The notes under the pieces: generated by a model
What the model saw: only the letters and a program-made list of their open reading frames with translations
Told to the model about the DNA's origin: nothing
Database searches by the model: none
Program-made: the position numbers and the translations under genes
From: Candidatus Methylomirabilota bacterium
GTDB taxonomy: Bacteria; Methylomirabilota; Methylomirabilia; Methylomirabilales; 2-02-FULL-66-22
NCBI GenBank assembly: GCA_016208645.1
Contig: JACQXP010000353.1
Span: forward strand, 1-9,063
Direction: 5' to 3'
DNA length: 9,063 nt
In this document: positions 1 through 6,475 of the stretch, one piece after another
Layout: each line of letters opens with the position of its first letter
Position numbering within the stretch: the first letter of the stretch is position 1

Positions 1-1275
1 CACCATCGTCATCCCAAGGTTCGCGACCACCCCGCCGACGTAAGCGAAGGGCAGGCGCACGATCCATCCCCCCACGATGGCGGCCGCCAGCACCACGTGG
101 GTCTCGCCCGCGCCGCGCAGCGCCCCCGACGTGACCATGGCGAATGACAGGGGAAGCTGTAGCAGGCCCATTGCTGTGAGCAGGGGGACGCTGTACCCCA
201 GGACGCCCGGGTCCGAGGTGAAGAGGACGACCCAGGTCCGGGGGAACAGCACGAAGCTCGCGCCGAAGGCGGTCATGATTCCCGCGGCCAGCAGGTTGGC
301 CTGCCAGGCGCAGCGGCGCGCCCCACCGGGATCGCGCGCCCCCAGCCGCTGCCCCACCAGCGCCGTGGCCGCCTTGGCAAAGCCGAGGCCCGGGAGGAAC
401 GAGAGGGACTCGATGTTGATGCCCACCTGGTGCGCCGCGTACGCGGCCACGCCGAAGCCGATGACGATCCGGGCGAACACCAATTGCATCCCGTGGGTGA
501 TCAGCCGCTCCCCCACCGCCGGCAGACCCACCCGCAGGATCCGCCAGAACTCCTGAACGCTCCAGAACCCTCGCGCCTGACCGAAGAAGCCGCGGCGCCT
601 CGCCTGCCAGAGGAGCCACGCCGCTCCAACGCCCTCGGAAAGGCCCGACGCCAGCGCGGCCCCCACGACCCCCAGGCGCGGAAACCCCACCAAACCGAAC
701 ACCAGGGGGATCGCCACGATGACATGGAGGACGTTGACCGCGACCATGGCCCGCAGGGGTGTCCGCGTGTCGCCGACCCCCTGGAAGATGGCCGATGCCA
801 GGTGCAGGAAGACGTAGGCTGCAAAGAGATACCAGGTGATGTGGAGATAGTCCAGGGTGAGATCCAGGAGCCGTCCACTGGCACCCATGAAGGTGGCGGC
901 GGATCGCGACAGCAGGATGCCTGCCCCACCCAGACCCACGCTGGCCACCACGCCGATCAGCAGGCTGGTGCGCGCCGCCCAGGCCCGTCGCTTCTCGTCC
1001 GTGGCCCCGGTGTGGAAGGCCACCATGACCGTGCTGCCAACCCCCAGCCCATACACCAGGGCCATGATGAACATCAGCAGGAGCTGAGAGAGACCCACGG
1101 CGGCAAGCTCCGCCGCACCCAGGCGTCCCACCAGCAGCGCGTCCACCACGTTTACCCCGCGCTGGAGGAGGTCGCTGCCGACGATGGGAAGGGCCAGGTG
1201 CAAGACGGTCCGGCGCAGCTCGCGCTGGTCGGCCCACTGGGTCAGCTTGGATTCGGCGTGGTCGCGAAGGTTCAT
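1..1275 (-). CDS. MATE family multidrug/toxin exporter (C-terminus cut by window edge)
   Basis: An integral inner-membrane antiporter of the MATE (MatE/NorM/DinF) family, which exports cationic drugs or metabolites in exchange for H+ or Na+. Read from the reverse complement, the frame is open for 425 codons from an ATG at 1275 to the left edge. The family's two-fold repeat is visible. The N-half has NVVDALLVGRLG (residues 42-53) and FQGVGDTRTP (164-173). The C-half has GQRLGARDP (308-316) and the matching GALRGAGETHV (384-394). About ten or more hydrophobic segments are evident. MATE proteins are usually about 450 residues, so only a short tail is missing. No good Shine-Dalgarno precedes the ATG, and the upstream DNA is a heptamer array. 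A strong hairpin separates this gene from the TPR gene, so it is probably a separate transcription unit. The family call is secure; the substrate cannot be told. Confidence 0.93.
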   Translation of the reverse strand, partial: MNLRDHAESKLTQWADQRELRRTVLHLALPIVGSDLLQRGVNVVDALLVGRLGAAELAAVGLSQLLLMFIMALVYGLGVGSTVMVAFHTGATDEKRRAWAARTSLLIGVVASVGLGGAGILLSRSAATFMGASGRLLDLTLDYLHITWYLFAAYVFLHLASAIFQGVGDTRTPLRAMVAVNVLHVIVAIPLVFGLVGFPRLGVVGAALASGLSEGVGAAWLLWQARRRGFFGQARGFWSVQEFWRILRVGLPAVGERLITHGMQLVFARIVIGFGVAAYAAHQVGINIESLSFLPGLGFAKAATALVGQRLGARDPGGARRCAWQANLLAAGIMTAFGASFVLFPRTWVVLFTSDPGVLGYSVPLLTAMGLLQLPLSFAMVTSGALRGAGETHVVLAAAIVGGWIVRLPFAYVGGVVANLGMTMV

Positions 1276-1290
1276 GCTGGGAAAGTGCTC

Positions 1291-1332
1291 AATTGAAAAC
1301 CGACAACTGACAACGGACGATTCACAATGGAG
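1291..1332. repeat. Degenerate heptamer array A (MATE/TPR gap)
   Basis: Six consecutive 7-bp units can be laid out without gaps: AATTGAA, AACCGAC, AACTGAC, AACGGAC, GATTCAC, AATGGAG. The middle three share the form AACNGAC. A weaker continuation may run to about 1346. It lies just upstream of the MATE start codon and just downstream of the hairpin behind the TPR gene. It is more AT-rich than the surrounding genes. No clear -10/-35 pair was seen in it. Confidence 0.6.
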
Positions 1333-1347
1333 AGCGGCTGACACAGG

Positions 1348-1381
1348 AAGGCCGCGCCCCGATCTCTCGGAGCGCGGCCTT
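1348..1381 (-). terminator. Hairpin terminator downstream of the TPR gene
   Basis: A perfect 10-bp stem pairs 1348-1357 (AAGGCCGCGC) with 1372-1381 (GCGCGGCCTT). A further 4-bp stem (1359-1362 with 1367-1370) sits inside it across one C/A mismatch, leaving a TCTC loop. It begins 22 nt after the TPR stop codon at 1404, where a terminator is expected. The minus-strand 3' flank is only mildly T-rich (TTCCTGTGT), so it is not a textbook intrinsic terminator, but the stem is exceptionally stable. It would insulate the MATE gene from upstream transcription. Confidence 0.65.
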
Positions 1382-1403
1382 GACGATTTGTATCACACCT
1401 ATA

Positions 1404-2075
1404 CTAGGACTTGCCGCCGGGGGTCTTCCCGAGCGGCGCCCCACTCATGGCCTTCTTCGCCTCGGCGATCTGGTTCTGCGCCGTCTTGCCGTCCTGGGTC
1501 TCGGCACCCACCACCTGGATGAAGGCCTCCCAGACCCGGATGGCGCCGGCGTAATCCTTCTTCACCTGCTGCAGCAGGTTCGCCTTGTCCCACAGGGCGT
1601 GCACGTAGCGTGGATTGATGGCCAGCGCCTGATTGTAGCGCGCCAGCGCCGCGTCCACCTGGCCCCGATTCAGGACCACGGTCCCCAGATGGGTGATGGC
1701 CTCGACGTTCTTTGGCTCCAGCCCCAGCGCCTGCTGGTAGAGGGACTCGGCCGCATCCAGTTGTTGCTGATCAAGCTGCACGTGGGCCAGGCCCAGCATC
1801 GCCTCCACGTCCTTCGGGTTCTGGAGGATGCGGGCCCGCCAGGGTGCAGCGGGGTCCGCTCCCTGGCTCCCCGTTCCCGAGCCGCCCACCGGGGCGGTCG
1901 CCGGTCCCATGGCGCGATACGCGATATAGCCACCGGAGATGCCGACGACCATGGCGATCGCCAGGAGCCAAATCACCCCCGTCACCGTCGGCCGGCCCAC
2001 CAGAAGGCGGCGGACCTCGTTGCCAACTTCTTTCCTGGCCACCTCGACGGGCGCCTTCCGCTGCTTCTTCCCCAT
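1404..2075 (-). CDS. Membrane-anchored TPR protein (CcmH/NrfG-like)
   Basis: A 223-residue protein with a basic N-terminal segment (1-32), one transmembrane helix (about 33-55), a Gly/Pro-rich linker (57-78) and about three tetratricopeptide repeats (about 86-120, 121-155, 156-190). The signature spacing is visible in AEXLYQQALGLEP and ALARYNQALAINP. The basic N-terminus and single helix predict an N-in anchor with the TPR domain in the periplasm. TPR domains of this layout (NrfG, CcmH C-terminus, CcmI/CycH) present apocytochrome c for heme attachment. The TlpA and CcdA genes just upstream make such a role plausible, but this is inference from context, since TPR domains are generic. Start choice: GTG at 2078 and ATG at 2075 are adjacent in frame, and a GGGGG run about 5 nt before the ATG favours the ATG. 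A 36-nt gap separates it from CcdA, so it is probably the last gene of that operon. Confidence 0.85.
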   Translation of the reverse strand: MGKKQRKAPVEVARKEVGNEVRRLLVGRPTVTGVIWLLAIAMVVGISGGYIAYRAMGPATAPVGGSGTGSQGADPAAPWRARILQNPKDVEAMLGLAHVQLDQQQLDAAESLYQQALGLEPKNVEAITHLGTVVLNRGQVDAALARYNQALAINPRYVHALWDKANLLQQVKKDYAGAIRVWEAFIQVVGAETQDGKTAQNQIAEAKKAMSGAPLGKTPGGKS

Positions 2076-2111
2076 CACATCCCCCGAGGATCGCTTGGCG
2101 GTCTAATCATC

Positions 2112-2870
2112 TCATCGAAGCAGGCGGCGCTCGATGTCGAACAGCCACTCCGGCGTCAGGGAGAAGGCCAGGCGGCTCAACACCGTGAAGTAATCGCTGA
2201 CCAGCAACACGCCCAGGGCGACCAGGATCAGGCCGCTCCCCCGCGTCACGACCGGGAAGAACCGCTTGAACCGGTCGAAGAACGGCACGAACCGGTGGAT
2301 CGCCAGCGAGCTGACGAAGAACGGGATGGCCAGGCCCAGAGAGTACGCGGCCAGCATCATGATCCCGGTGGATGCCGTTTGGGACACCGAGGCCAGCGTC
2401 AGGATGGTTCCCAGGATCGGCCCGATGCAGGGCGTCCAGCCCGCGGCGAAGGTGATCCCCACCATCAGGGCACCCAGGTAGCCGGCCGGCCGGTCCTTCA
2501 ACTCCACCCGCCAGTCGCGCATGAGGAACGGGATTCGCAGCCAGCCGCCCACGTACAGCCCCATGAGGATAACGAAGACGCCCCCGATCTTCCGGATGAC
2601 ACCCTGCTGCTGGAAGAGGACCTGCCCCAGAAGCGTCGCGCCGGCACCCAGGGCGATGAAGACCAGAGAGAAACCCAAGATGAACAACAGCGAGTTGATC
2701 AGGATGGCCCGCCGCGTCCGCGGGTTGGCCACCGTCCCCTGGATCTCATCGAAGGAGACTCCGGCGACGAAGGAGATGTACGACGGGAACAGCGGCAGGA
2801 CGCACGGCGAGAGAAAGGACAGGAGGCCGGCGGCCATCGCAACCAACACGTTCAGATTAGCCGTTGGCAT
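2112..2870 (-). CDS. ccdA: CcdA-like cytochrome c biogenesis / thiol-disulfide transporter
   Basis: A 252-residue polytopic inner-membrane protein of the CcdA/DsbD-beta family. It carries electrons from cytoplasmic thioredoxin across the membrane to periplasmic thioredoxin-like proteins. Two conserved redox-cysteine motifs are present: SPCVLP (21-26, Cys23) and TPCIGPILG (146-154, Cys148). They lie at the starts of the two pseudo-symmetric halves, as expected. About six hydrophobic helices are readable, and the length matches CcdA rather than full DsbD, which carries extra periplasmic domains. The TlpA-like gene directly upstream is the natural electron acceptor. Start: GTG at 2873 and ATG at 2870 are adjacent; ATG is chosen. 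Neither has a clear Shine-Dalgarno because the upstream DNA is an AT-rich heptamer array. Family assignment is firm; involvement in cytochrome c maturation rather than general disulfide reduction is inferred. Confidence 0.93.
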   Translation of the reverse strand: MPTANLNVLVAMAAGLLSFLSPCVLPLFPSYISFVAGVSFDEIQGTVANPRTRRAILINSLLFILGFSLVFIALGAGATLLGQVLFQQQGVIRKIGGVFVILMGLYVGGWLRIPFLMRDWRVELKDRPAGYLGALMVGITFAAGWTPCIGPILGTILTLASVSQTASTGIMMLAAYSLGLAIPFFVSSLAIHRFVPFFDRFKRFFPVVTRGSGLILVALGVLLVSDYFTVLSRLAFSLTPEWLFDIERRLLR

Positions 2871-2877
2871 CACGCGT

Positions 2878-2919
2878 TTTCAATTTCGGATTTCGGATGT
2901 CGGATTTCGAATTTAAAGG
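2878..2919. repeat. Degenerate heptamer array B (CcdA/TlpA gap)
   Basis: Units in register are TTTCAAT, TTCGGAT, TTCGGAT, GTCGGAT, TTCGAAT and TTAAAGG: two are identical, two differ from them by one base and the end units are diverged. The array fills most of the 75-nt gap between the TlpA stop and the CcdA start and abuts the CcdA start codons. It replaces the place where a ribosome-binding site would normally be. No convincing promoter boxes were seen. Confidence 0.75.
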
Positions 2920-2945
2920 CACGATCCAGAACGCGTTCTCGGTTT

Positions 2946-3521
2946 TCAATGCTTGCCGTCGGACAGGAGGCGGGAGAAGTACTGGCGCGAGGCGGCGCTA
3001 TCCCACTCCCGCGCCCCGAAGGCCCGCCACAGGATCTTGCCGTCGCGCCCGATCAGAAAGGTGGCCGGAAGCGGCCGGATCCCGTACGTGAACGCGACCG
3101 ACCCATCCTCATCCAGGAGGGCGGGGAACGTGACCTTCAGCTCCTTCAGGAAGGCCCGCACGACCATGGCGCTCTCCTTGATGTCCACCGCCAGCACCAC
3201 CAGCCCCTTGTCCTTGAAGGCCCGGGACAGCCGCTCCATGGCCGGCATCTCCAGCCGGCAGGGAACGCACCACGTGGCAAAGAAATTGAGGAAGACCACC
3301 TTCCCCCGGAAGTCCCGGAGCTGCACCTGCTTCCCGTTCAGGTCCTTCAGCGTGAAATCCGGCGCCTCCACCTCCTCCTTCGGGGGTTGCAGGCCCAGGA
3401 CCTGGAAGTCATGCGACGAGGCGGCGGCAGGCCGTGCCAACCCCAACGCGGCCAGGATGGCGACGGCGGCAATCCCCAGGCAGCACGAATCTCCTCGACG
3501 CGATCGTGCAGGGAAGAACAT
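2946..3521 (-). CDS. TlpA/ResA-like periplasmic thiol-disulfide oxidoreductase
   Basis: A 191-residue exported thioredoxin-fold protein. An N-terminal basic stretch and hydrophobic core (about 15-34) ending in Ala-rich RPAAAS look like a Sec signal peptide or anchor, with no clear lipobox. The thioredoxin domain starts near APDFTLKDLNGK (53-64), typical of the AhpC/TSA-Redoxin TlpA group. The active site is WCVPC (84-88) within FLNFFATWCVPC, and the cis-proline is in PLPATFLIG (Pro152). These proteins reduce disulfides in apocytochrome c or other envelope proteins and are re-reduced by CcdA/DsbD, which is encoded next. The 40-nt gap from the M16 gene upstream suggests co-transcription. The start codon ATG at 3521 has only a weak GAGAG upstream, but it gives a full signal peptide. 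It could serve cytochrome c maturation (ResA/CcmG role) or general periplasmic reduction; sequence alone cannot decide. Confidence 0.92.
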   Translation of the reverse strand: MFFPARSRRGDSCCLGIAAVAILAALGLARPAAASSHDFQVLGLQPPKEEVEAPDFTLKDLNGKQVQLRDFRGKVVFLNFFATWCVPCRLEMPAMERLSRAFKDKGLVVLAVDIKESAMVVRAFLKELKVTFPALLDEDGSVAFTYGIRPLPATFLIGRDGKILWRAFGAREWDSAASRQYFSRLLSDGKH

Positions 3522-3561
3522 GCGCGGGCGCTCTCAAAGAACCTGACTCACCCCGACGGTC

Positions 3562-4938
3562 CTACGGCTTGATCTTCGCCTTCGTCAGGTCCGCCACCAC
3601 GGCCAGGGCGTACCGGTCGGGAGTGAGATACTTCTGCGCCACCCGCTGGATGTCCGCCGCGGTCACGGCATTGATCAGTCCCGGGTACCGATCCACGTAA
3701 TCCAGGCCCAGCCCGAAGTACTCGATGTTGGCCAGCAGGCGAACGATCTTGCTGCTGGTATCCAAGCGCAGTGGGTAGCTGCCGGTGAGATAGGCCTTGG
3801 CATCCTTGAGCTCATCGTCGCCCACCGGCTGCTCGCGGATCCGACGGATCTCGGCCAGAACGGCCTCGACGGCATCCTGGGCCACCTCGTTCTTCGTCTG
3901 CAACGACACGTTGAAGGTCCCGGCGTACTTGTCCGGGATGAAAGCGCTCCCAACGTCGTAGGCCCAGCCCTTCTCCTCGCGGATTGTGGCCGTGAGGCGC
4001 GAGGTGATCCCGCCGCCGCCGAGGATATAGTTCATCACCTGGATGGCATAGTAGTCCGGATTATCCCGGGTCACCCCCAGGTGGCCAAGGTTAATGTTGG
4101 CCTGGGTCACGTCGCGTTGGATTGTGCGCACAACCGGTCGGGCCAGCGGGGCGGGGGGCGGGGGCGGGGGAACGTTCGGCCCGCCGGGCTTCCATCCGCC
4201 GAGGCGGACCTCCAGTCGCCGCGTGAGGTCCGGAAGGCTCACGTCCCCCACCACGGCCATGATCGTCCTGTTGGGGCGGTAGTAGGCCTCGTGGAATTTC
4301 ACCAGGTCATCCCGGACGATGGTCGGGACCGATGCCTCGATCCCCTCCACCGGACGCCCGTACGGGTGCGAACCGAACACCAGCGCGGCGAACGCCTCGG
4401 CCGAGACCTCGCCGGGATCCTCCTGCTTGCGCTTGATCCCGGCCAGCACCTCCTGCACCTTCCGCTGAATTTCCTCGGGCGCGAACGTCGGGTTGAGCAG
4501 GATATCCGCCAGCAGGTCCAGGCCCAGGTCCAGGTCCCTGCTGAGCACGGAGAGCGTGACCGTGGTCACGTCCTGGCCGGCCTCCACGCTGAGGGAGCCG
4601 CCCACGAATTCGATGGCCTCGCTCACCTGGGTGGCGGTGCGCGTTGTGGTCCCCTGGGTCAAAAGCTCCGCCGTCAGGTTGGCCAGGCCCGCCCTGTCCG
4701 GGGGATCCGAGATGGCGCCGGCCTGGATCAGCATCGTCGCCGTGACGATGGGCACGCTTCGCCGTTCCGAGACCAGCAGGACCATGCCACTGGGCAGGAC
4801 CTGGCGCTGGCCGAGGGCGGCGGCCCAGGCAACGGGGGACGGAGGACCGAGGACCGGAGACAGGAGACCGAGGAGGGGGGTCAAGAACAGGACCGCCCAC
4901 AGGCGCGCGGAGCCGCGAGTCACGCCCCGGGTCCTCAT
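3562..4938 (-). CDS. M16 peptidase-like protein lacking the zinc motif (predicted partner subunit)
   Basis: A 458-residue exported member of the M16 (insulinase/pitrilysin/processing-peptidase) family with both M16 halves, separated by a linker with a six-proline run (257-262). Where active members carry HXXEH, this one reads GLANLTAELLTQGT (84-97): Asn87, Ala90 and Glu91 replace His, Glu and His, so it should not bind catalytic zinc. It keeps the C-half substrate-binding motif GGGGITSRL...REEKGWAY with Arg320 and Tyr327. Known two-gene bacterial M16B enzymes and mitochondrial processing peptidase divide these roles between paired subunits. Its ATG overlaps the stop of the zinc-bearing M16 gene (ATGA, 4935-4938), and an AGGAGG site lies 9 nt upstream of the ATG, which fits a coupled heterodimer. 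Residues 1-41 form the signal peptide region, of which about 19-35 are encoded by a heptamer repeat. Confidence 0.93.
   Translation of the reverse strand: MRTRGVTRGSARLWAVLFLTPLLGLLSPVLGPPSPVAWAAALGQRQVLPSGMVLLVSERRSVPIVTATMLIQAGAISDPPDRAGLANLTAELLTQGTTTRTATQVSEAIEFVGGSLSVEAGQDVTTVTLSVLSRDLDLGLDLLADILLNPTFAPEEIQRKVQEVLAGIKRKQEDPGEVSAEAFAALVFGSHPYGRPVEGIEASVPTIVRDDLVKFHEAYYRPNRTIMAVVGDVSLPDLTRRLEVRLGGWKPGGPNVPPPPPPAPLARPVVRTIQRDVTQANINLGHLGVTRDNPDYYAIQVMNYILGGGGITSRLTATIREEKGWAYDVGSAFIPDKYAGTFNVSLQTKNEVAQDAVEAVLAEIRRIREQPVGDDELKDAKAYLTGSYPLRLDTSSKIVRLLANIEYFGLGLDYVDRYPGLINAVTAADIQRVAQKYLTPDRYALAVVADLTKAKIKP
4835..4883. repeat. Degenerate heptamer array C inside the signal-peptide coding region
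   Basis: Seven 7-bp units in register: GGGGACG, GAGGACC, GAGGACC, GGAGACA, GGAGACC, GAGGAGG, GGGGTCA. They lie within the second M16 gene and encode about residues 19-35, the hydrophobic core and end of its signal peptide (Leu/Pro/Gly-rich). Because 7 is not a multiple of 3, each unit is read in a different frame, which gives a non-repeating peptide from a repeating DNA. Confidence 0.7.
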
Positions 4939-6365
4939 GGCTTGCTGCCTCCTGGTTGTCCGGAGCCCGCCGGGGCGGCCGCCTTGGTGGGGATCAGGAT
5001 CGCCACTGTGCGGTTGTCCGGCGTGAGATACTGCTTCGCCACGCGCTGCACGTCCGCGGCGGTCACCTTGCGGATGCCATCCGGATACCCTGCCAGCAAT
5101 CGCCAGCTCGCCACCGACTCCCAGGCGCCCAGCAGGTTGGCCAGCCGGTGCACGGAATCCTGGGCGAAGATGAACTCGGATTCGATCTGGTTCTTGGCCT
5201 TCTGCAGCTCGCGGTCGGTGACCGGCTCGCGCTGGACCCGCTCGATCTCGGCGAAGATGGCCTGCGCGACCTCTTCCGCCGTCTTGCCGGGGAGCGGACC
5301 GCCGCTCAGGCCGAACAGATAGGGGTCCACGTGCACGCCGGAGTAATCAGCCGAGGCGTAGGACGCCAGCCGTTTTTCGTACACCACCTGCTGGTGCAGG
5401 CGGGCGCTCTGACCGCCGCCCAGGACGTAGGCCAGGACATCCAGCGCGAAGCTGTCGGGGTGGGTGAGGTTGGGGACGTGATACACCGCGAACAGGAGGG
5501 GCAGCTCCGCATCCTTCTTCACGTAGACGCGGCGTTCCCCGCGCTGGGGTGGCTCCAGCGTGATGACCCTGGGCAGAGGGGCGGGCCCCCGCGGGATCTT
5601 GCCGAAGAGCGCCTGGATCTTGGGGAGGAGGTCATCCTTCTTGATGTCGCCGGCCACGATCAAGGTCGCGTTGTTCGGCGCGTAATAGGTCCGGAAGTAC
5701 CGCACGAGGTCGTCGCGCGTGTACCCCTCGATATCACTGGGCCAACCGATGACCGGCCAGCGGTACGGGTGCGCCAGGAACGCCGTCGCCCGCATCGCCT
5801 CGCCCAGGACGTTGGCCGGCTGGTCCTCGATCCGCAGCCGCCTCTCCTCGATGACCACCTGGCGCTCCGGCAAAAACTCCTTCTCGTCCAGCAGGAGGTG
5901 GGCCATCCGGTCCGCCTCCAGCTCCAGGCCCAGCAGCACGCGGTCCGCGGCGAAGTCCTCGTAGTAGGCGGTGTAGTCGGAGGTCGTGTGGGCGTTGTCC
6001 TGGCCGCCGTTGCGCTGCACGATGAGGGAGAACTGCTTGGGGCCGATGCTGGGCGTCCCCTTGAACATCATGTGCTCGAGCATGTGGGAGATGCCCGTCT
6101 TGCCGATCTGCTCGTTCCGCGAGCCCACCTTGTACCAGACATGGATGGTCACCACGGGGGCCTTCGGCTCTTCCACCAGCAGGACCTTGAGGCCGTTTCC
6201 CAGGGTCGTCTCGAACACCCGGTCCGCGAGACTCGCGGCGAGCGAGGGCACCGCAGACATGATGAACAGGCCGACTGCCACGGTGACAGCACAAAGGAGA
6301 AAGCCTCGCCGCTCGTGGCCACCCACGGCGAGCCGTGGGTACCCGGCTCTTGGCTCATAACTCAT
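4935..6365 (-). CDS. M16 family zinc metallopeptidase (catalytic subunit)
   Basis: A 476-residue exported M16B peptidase. The inverted zinc motif is intact in HMLEH (94-98: His94, catalytic Glu97, His98). The third ligand is expected at Glu174 in VVIEER, 76 residues after His98, as in processing peptidases. The C-half motif GGGQSARLHQQVVYEKRLAS (317-336) lacks the usual Arg of the Arg/Tyr substrate-binding pair, which the next gene retains, so the two likely work as a heterodimer degrading periplasmic peptides or proteins. The signal peptide is around 19-45 (ERRGFLL...SLAAS). The C-terminus is a Gly/Pro/Ala-rich tail. Start: ATG at 6365 has GAGG 6 nt upstream, but its first residues (MSYEPRAGYP) are encoded by heptamer repeat and a palindrome. 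GTG at 6326 would give a more typical signal-peptide length, with no visible Shine-Dalgarno. The start is therefore uncertain; the enzyme call is firm. Confidence 0.95.
   Translation of the reverse strand: MSYEPRAGYPRLAVGGHERRGFLLCAVTVAVGLFIMSAVPSLAASLADRVFETTLGNGLKVLLVEEPKAPVVTIHVWYKVGSRNEQIGKTGISHMLEHMMFKGTPSIGPKQFSLIVQRNGGQDNAHTTSDYTAYYEDFAADRVLLGLELEADRMAHLLLDEKEFLPERQVVIEERRLRIEDQPANVLGEAMRATAFLAHPYRWPVIGWPSDIEGYTRDDLVRYFRTYYAPNNATLIVAGDIKKDDLLPKIQALFGKIPRGPAPLPRVITLEPPQRGERRVYVKKDAELPLLFAVYHVPNLTHPDSFALDVLAYVLGGGQSARLHQQVVYEKRLASYASADYSGVHVDPYLFGLSGGPLPGKTAEEVAQAIFAEIERVQREPVTDRELQKAKNQIESEFIFAQDSVHRLANLLGAWESVASWRLLAGYPDGIRKVTAADVQRVAKQYLTPDNRTVAILIPTKAAAPAGSGQPGGSKP
4948..4953 (-). 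promoter_or_regulatory. Shine-Dalgarno site of the second M16 gene
   Basis: The minus strand reads AGGAGG with a 9-nt spacer to the ATG at 4938. It lies inside the last codons of the preceding M16 gene, so the second subunit can be re-initiated efficiently on the same message. Confidence 0.75.
6321..6340. repeat. Perfect 20-bp inverted repeat near the M16 start
   Basis: ACCCACGGC and GCCGTGGGT are separated by GA and pair over 9 bp. It lies within the first codons of the catalytic M16 gene, between heptamer array E and the signal-peptide core. As RNA it would form a short-loop hairpin (8 bp with a 4-nt loop is more realistic) 25-45 nt after the ATG. It might be part of a dispersed element or might modulate translation; nothing in this window decides. 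Confidence 0.7.
6344..6364. repeat. Short heptamer array E at the M16 start codon
   Basis: Three 7-bp units: CGGCTCT, TGGCTCA, TAACTCA. The first unit is identical to the core unit of array D, about 100 bp away. On the minus strand the array encodes the first seven residues of the catalytic M16 gene and contains two of the three bases of its ATG. Confidence 0.55.
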
Positions 6366-6371
6366 GGCAGG

Positions 6372-6375
6372 CCTC
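6372..6375 (-). promoter_or_regulatory. Shine-Dalgarno supporting the ATG at 6365
   Basis: The minus strand reads GAGG with a 6-nt spacer (CCTGCC) to the ATG. It is short, but it is the only recognisable site among the competing starts of the catalytic M16 gene. Confidence 0.45.
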
Positions 6376-6391
6376 GTGACTCTCTCGACCG

Positions 6392-6475
6392 TTCATCATT
6401 CATCATTCCCCATTCGAGGTTCCGCGTTCTGCCAGGTCCCCGGCTCGCGGCTCTCGGCTCTCGGCTCTCCGCTCT
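6392..6475. repeat. Degenerate heptamer array D (HtrA/M16 gap)
   Basis: Twelve 7-bp units run without a gap: TTCATCA twice, TTCCCCA, TTCGAGG, TTCCGCG, TTCTGCC, AGGTCCC, CGGCTCG, CGGCTCT three times, CCGCTCT. Unit sequence drifts from an AT-richer TTCNNNN form to a GC-rich CGGCTCT form while the period is kept. The last base is the final base of the HtrA stop codon, so the array starts exactly where coding ends. It takes up most of the 109-nt gap. No promoter or terminator could be recognised in it. Confidence 0.75.

Noticed and set aside
430..1296. A 288-codon plus-strand frame, and a 142-codon minus-strand frame at 501-929
   Set aside because: Both overlap the MATE exporter in other frames. 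The exporter reading has full family motifs over 425 codons; these have low-complexity Gln/His/Gly/Pro/Ser/Trp/Arg content.
1380..1405. TTGACG and TATACT boxes on the plus strand resembling a promoter
   Set aside because: The spacer is only 14 nt, the boxes overlap the TPR stop codon and hairpin, and no plus-strand gene follows.
2871..2945. Possible internal promoter for CcdA in the AT-rich gap
   Set aside because: The AT content comes from the heptamer units, and no -10/-35 pair with acceptable spacing could be found on the minus strand.
1380..3572. A 730-codon open frame on the plus strand
   Set aside because: It runs antisense across TPR, CcdA and TlpA, all of which have clear family motifs. 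Its translation is rich in Arg, Gln, His, Gly and Pro with no recognisable domain, as expected of a shadow frame in high-GC DNA.
6392..6475. Possible CRISPR array or insertion-sequence remnant in the HtrA/M16 gap
   Set aside because: Units are 7 bp with no spacers, there are no terminal inverted repeats or target duplications, and no transposase or cas gene is present.
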